Of a stretch of DNA of 7,514 nt, positions 5,496-7,514 are shown in pieces (the stretch's first letter is position 1; each line of letters starts with the position of its first letter). The DNA lies in the NCBI GenBank assembly GCA_002419365.1, contig DIGA01000025.1, positions 1 through 7,514 on the forward strand, written 5' to 3'. The DNA is from Mageeibacillus sp. UBA5734 (lineage in GTDB: Bacteria > Bacillota > Clostridia > Saccharofermentanales > UBA5734). The position numbers were made by a program, and so were the translations under genes. The notes beneath the pieces are model-generated. The model saw nothing but the letters and a program-made list of their open reading frames with translations. It ran no database searches and was not told where the DNA came from.

Positions 5496-7016
5496 TTGTC
5501 TAACGAATACCTGCTCGAGATGGTGAACATTTCCAAAAGCTTCCCAGGGGTCCAAGCCTTGAAAGGCGTTGAACTCCGGGTCCGCTATGGCGAAGTCCAC
5601 GCCCTGGTCGGCGAAAATGGCGCTGGCAAATCCACCATCATGAAATGCCTGATGGGCATGTACAAACCAAACACCGGTACCATCACCTTTGATGGCCAGG
5701 AACGCAGCAATTACACAACCGCCGATGCCTTGAATTTCGGTATTTCCATGATCCACCAGGAACTGACTCCGGTCCCTTACCGGTCAATCATGGAAAACGT
5801 CTGGCTCGGCCGCGAACCCAGGAACAAATATGGTCTAATCGACCATAAGAAAATGTACGAACTGACCCAGGGGGTCCTCGCGACAGTTGGCCTGAACGAA
5901 GATCCCAAGACCCTGATGATCAAACTCACCGTCGCCAAACAGCAGCTGGTTGAAATCGCCCGGGCCGCCTCCTACAATGCCAAGCTGATCATCATGGACG
6001 AGCCCACCTCTGCCCTAACCGACACAGAAGTCGCCCAGCTGTTCAAAATCATCCGCAAATTACGCGAAGAAAACACCAGCGTTATCTATATTTCCCACAA
6101 ATTGGATGAAATCAAGCAAATCACAGACCGTGTCTCTGTTTTCCGCGACGGCCAGTATATCGGCACCGAAGACACCGACAAGCTGCCGCAGGACAAAATG
6201 ATCCAGATGATGGTTGGCCGCGAGGTCAGCAATCTGTTCCCGAAAACCAAATGCGACATCGGCGAGGTCGTTCTTGAAGTCAAGAACCTTTCCCATCCCA
6301 AGTATTTCAAGGATGTCTCCTTCACCCTCCGGCGGGGTGAAATCCTCGGTTTTGCCGGTCTGGTCGGTTCCGGCCGGACGGAAGTCCTGGAGACCATTTT
6401 CGGTATCCGCAAAAAATCCGGCGGCGAAATCTTTCTCAACGGTGAGGCGATCGATATCAAGAGCAGCGAGGAGGCCATTGAGAAAAAGCTGGCACTCCTG
6501 ACTGAAGAACGTCGTTTCAATGGTATCTTCCCAGTCCTGGACTTGATCGAAAATACCGCCGTCGCCAATATGGCACGCTACACCAATGCGTTCGGCTTTG
6601 TCGACAACAAGAAAATGAAAGCCGACTGCCAGACATTTATCGAGAAACTGCAAGTCAAGACACCTTCCGAACGGCAAAAGATCCAGAATCTCTCCGGTGG
6701 CAATCAGCAAAAGGTCCTCGTCGCCCGCTGGCTCCTGACCCAGCCCGATGTGATCATGCTCGATGAGCCAACCCGCGGCATCGATGTCGGTGCCAAGGCC
6801 GAAATCCACAAGCTGGTCAGCCAGCTGGCCGGTGAAGGAAAATGCGTCATCATGGTCTCCTCTGAATTGCCGGAAGTCATGGGCATGAGCGACCGGATCC
6901 TGGTCATGCACGAAGGCCGCGTCACCGGAATCATCGACAATACCAAAGACGTCTCCCAAGAGCTGCTGATGCATTATGCAACCGCCAGCAAAGACGATCT
7001 CCAGAAAGCTCAGTAG
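5496..7016 (+). CDS. Ribose-type sugar ABC transporter ATPase with two nucleotide-binding domains (RbsA/MglA-like)
   Basis: A membrane-associated cytoplasmic ATPase of about 506 residues that powers the CUT2 importer; CUT2 ATPases carry two fused domains. Domain 1 has Walker A GENGAGKST (39-47), a divergent signature LTVAKQQ (144-150) in place of LSGGQ, Walker B LIIMDEP (164-170) and switch His201. Domain 2 has the family's degenerate Walker A, GLVGSGRT (288-295, no Lys), a full signature LSGGNQQ (399-405) and Walker B VIMLDEP (419-425), with SSELPEV after it. This asymmetric pattern is usual for RbsA/MglA proteins. Start choice: the frame is open from GTG 5466, but no ribosome site precedes that codon. 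TTG 5496 follows GGGGTGG (5484-5490) and gives MSNEYLLEMVNISKSFPGV, where family proteins normally start. GTG 5487 is another possibility. The TAG stop at 7014-7016 is 16 bases before the permease ATG. Substrate is not readable from this subunit. Confidence 0.93.
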   Translation: MSNEYLLEMVNISKSFPGVQALKGVELRVRYGEVHALVGENGAGKSTIMKCLMGMYKPNTGTITFDGQERSNYTTADALNFGISMIHQELTPVPYRSIMENVWLGREPRNKYGLIDHKKMYELTQGVLATVGLNEDPKTLMIKLTVAKQQLVEIARAASYNAKLIIMDEPTSALTDTEVAQLFKIIRKLREENTSVIYISHKLDEIKQITDRVSVFRDGQYIGTEDTDKLPQDKMIQMMVGREVSNLFPKTKCDIGEVVLEVKNLSHPKYFKDVSFTLRRGEILGFAGLVGSGRTEVLETIFGIRKKSGGEIFLNGEAIDIKSSEEAIEKKLALLTEERRFNGIFPVLDLIENTAVANMARYTNAFGFVDNKKMKADCQTFIEKLQVKTPSERQKIQNLSGGNQQKVLVARWLLTQPDVIMLDEPTRGIDVGAKAEIHKLVSQLAGEGKCVIMVSSELPEVMGMSDRILVMHEGRVTGIIDNTKDVSQELLMHYATASKDDLQKAQ

Positions 7017-7032
7017 AAAGGAACTTACGACT

Positions 7033-7514
7033 ATGGCATCGCCGCTTGCAAAGGTCAATAAAACATCCGAAATCATCAGCCGCTACGGGATTTTCCTGGT
7101 TCTGGTCCTGATGATCCTGGTCATCAGCATCATCAAGCCCCAGTTCCTGTCCGCCAACAACATTTTCAACGTCATCACCCAGAGCTCGATCTACGGCATC
7201 ATGGCCCTCGGCGTCACCGTCATCATCATTGCCAAGGGCATCGATCTCTCGCTCGGCTCCATGCTGGCGTTTTCCGGGGTTGTCTCAGCCAGCCTGGCCC
7301 AGGTTGTCGGCGCGACAAACAAACTCTATCCGGGACTCGGTGAAATGCCCCTGATCGTCCCGATCCTGGCCGCCCTGATCGTCGGCACCCTGATGGGCGC
7401 CATCAATGGCTGGCTGATCGCCAAAACCGGCATCCCGCCCTTCATCGCTACGCTCGGCATGATGACCATCGTCCGCGGTTTCGCTCTGATCTACTCCAAA
7501 GGCAAACCCGTCAG
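7033..7514 (+). CDS. Ribose-type (CUT2) ABC transporter permease, RbsC-like, 3'-truncated
   Basis: The first 160 residues of an inner-membrane permease that forms the translocation channel for the binding protein and ATPase just upstream. The frame runs open to the window edge. It begins MASPLAKVNKTSEIISRYGI, followed by a first membrane helix rich in Leu, Val and Ile. The hallmark GIDLSLGSMLAFSG segment (about residues 73-86) and NGWLIAKTGIPPFIATLGMM (about 131-150) are strongly conserved in the RbsC/XylH/AraH group. The segment between them (LYPGLGEMPLIVPI) is a slightly long extracytoplasmic loop plus helix. The ATG at 7033 has AAAGGAA at 7017-7023, about 9 bases upstream, and overlaps nothing. 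Family length is about 310-340 residues, so roughly half is missing to the right. Confidence 0.92.
   Translation, partial: MASPLAKVNKTSEIISRYGIFLVLVLMILVISIIKPQFLSANNIFNVITQSSIYGIMALGVTVIIIAKGIDLSLGSMLAFSGVVSASLAQVVGATNKLYPGLGEMPLIVPILAALIVGTLMGAINGWLIAKTGIPPFIATLGMMTIVRGFALIYSKGKPV

Noticed and set aside
6060..7076. Long (338-codon) open frame on the - strand
   Set aside because: It is the reverse image of the ATPase gene, a known effect of GC-biased codon use. The ATPase has all expected motifs, and no ribosome site or family feature supports the antisense frame.

Overview
The window looks like a carbohydrate-uptake and catabolism locus from a bacterium, most plausibly an anaerobic member of the Bacillota (Clostridia). 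The lineage call is inference. It rests on strong AGGAGG-type ribosome sites, a lipoprotein solute-binding protein with an Ala/Thr-rich linker after the lipobox Cys, and a URO-D-superfamily protein beside an AraC regulator and a ribose-type transporter. Genes are moderately GC-rich and the intergenic DNA is clearly AT-rich. There is no rRNA, tRNA, insertion sequence or CRISPR array.

Layout. (1) Bases 1-545, + strand: 3' end of a MalG-type (CUT1) sugar ABC permease, closing an operon that begins outside the window and followed by an intrinsic terminator (601-650). (2) Bases 657-1802, - strand: a Gfo/Idh/MocA NAD(P)-dependent oxidoreductase, convergent with the permease. (3) Bases 1985-2827, - strand: an AraC/XylS regulator with a cupin-like sensor domain, upstream of the oxidoreductase and in the same direction. 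(4) Bases 2828-3064: an AT-rich divergent control region with a GAGCAA direct repeat at 21-bp spacing, placed just upstream of a possible promoter for the + strand operon. (5) Bases 3065-7514, + strand: an operon with a URO-D/MtaA-like protein, a ribose/inositol-type sugar-binding lipoprotein, a double-domain RbsA/MglA-type ATPase, and the 5' part of an RbsC-type permease that runs off the window. A strong hairpin lies between the binding-protein and ATPase genes.

How the parts may work together (inference). The AraC protein probably senses a sugar-like ligand and controls the divergent operon and perhaps the dehydrogenase. The CUT2 transporter imports a sugar, polyol or derivative. The oxidoreductase would oxidise it. 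The URO-D-like protein, which heads the transport operon, has an unknown and possibly methyl-transfer role. The substrate cannot be read from sequence; the binding protein and oxidoreductase are loosely reminiscent of inositol/rhizopine systems, but this is weak.

Three translation starts differ from the longest possible reading frame, because ribosome-site placement favours shorter proteins: the AraC regulator (ATG 2827), the binding protein (ATG 4378) and the ATPase (TTG 5496).
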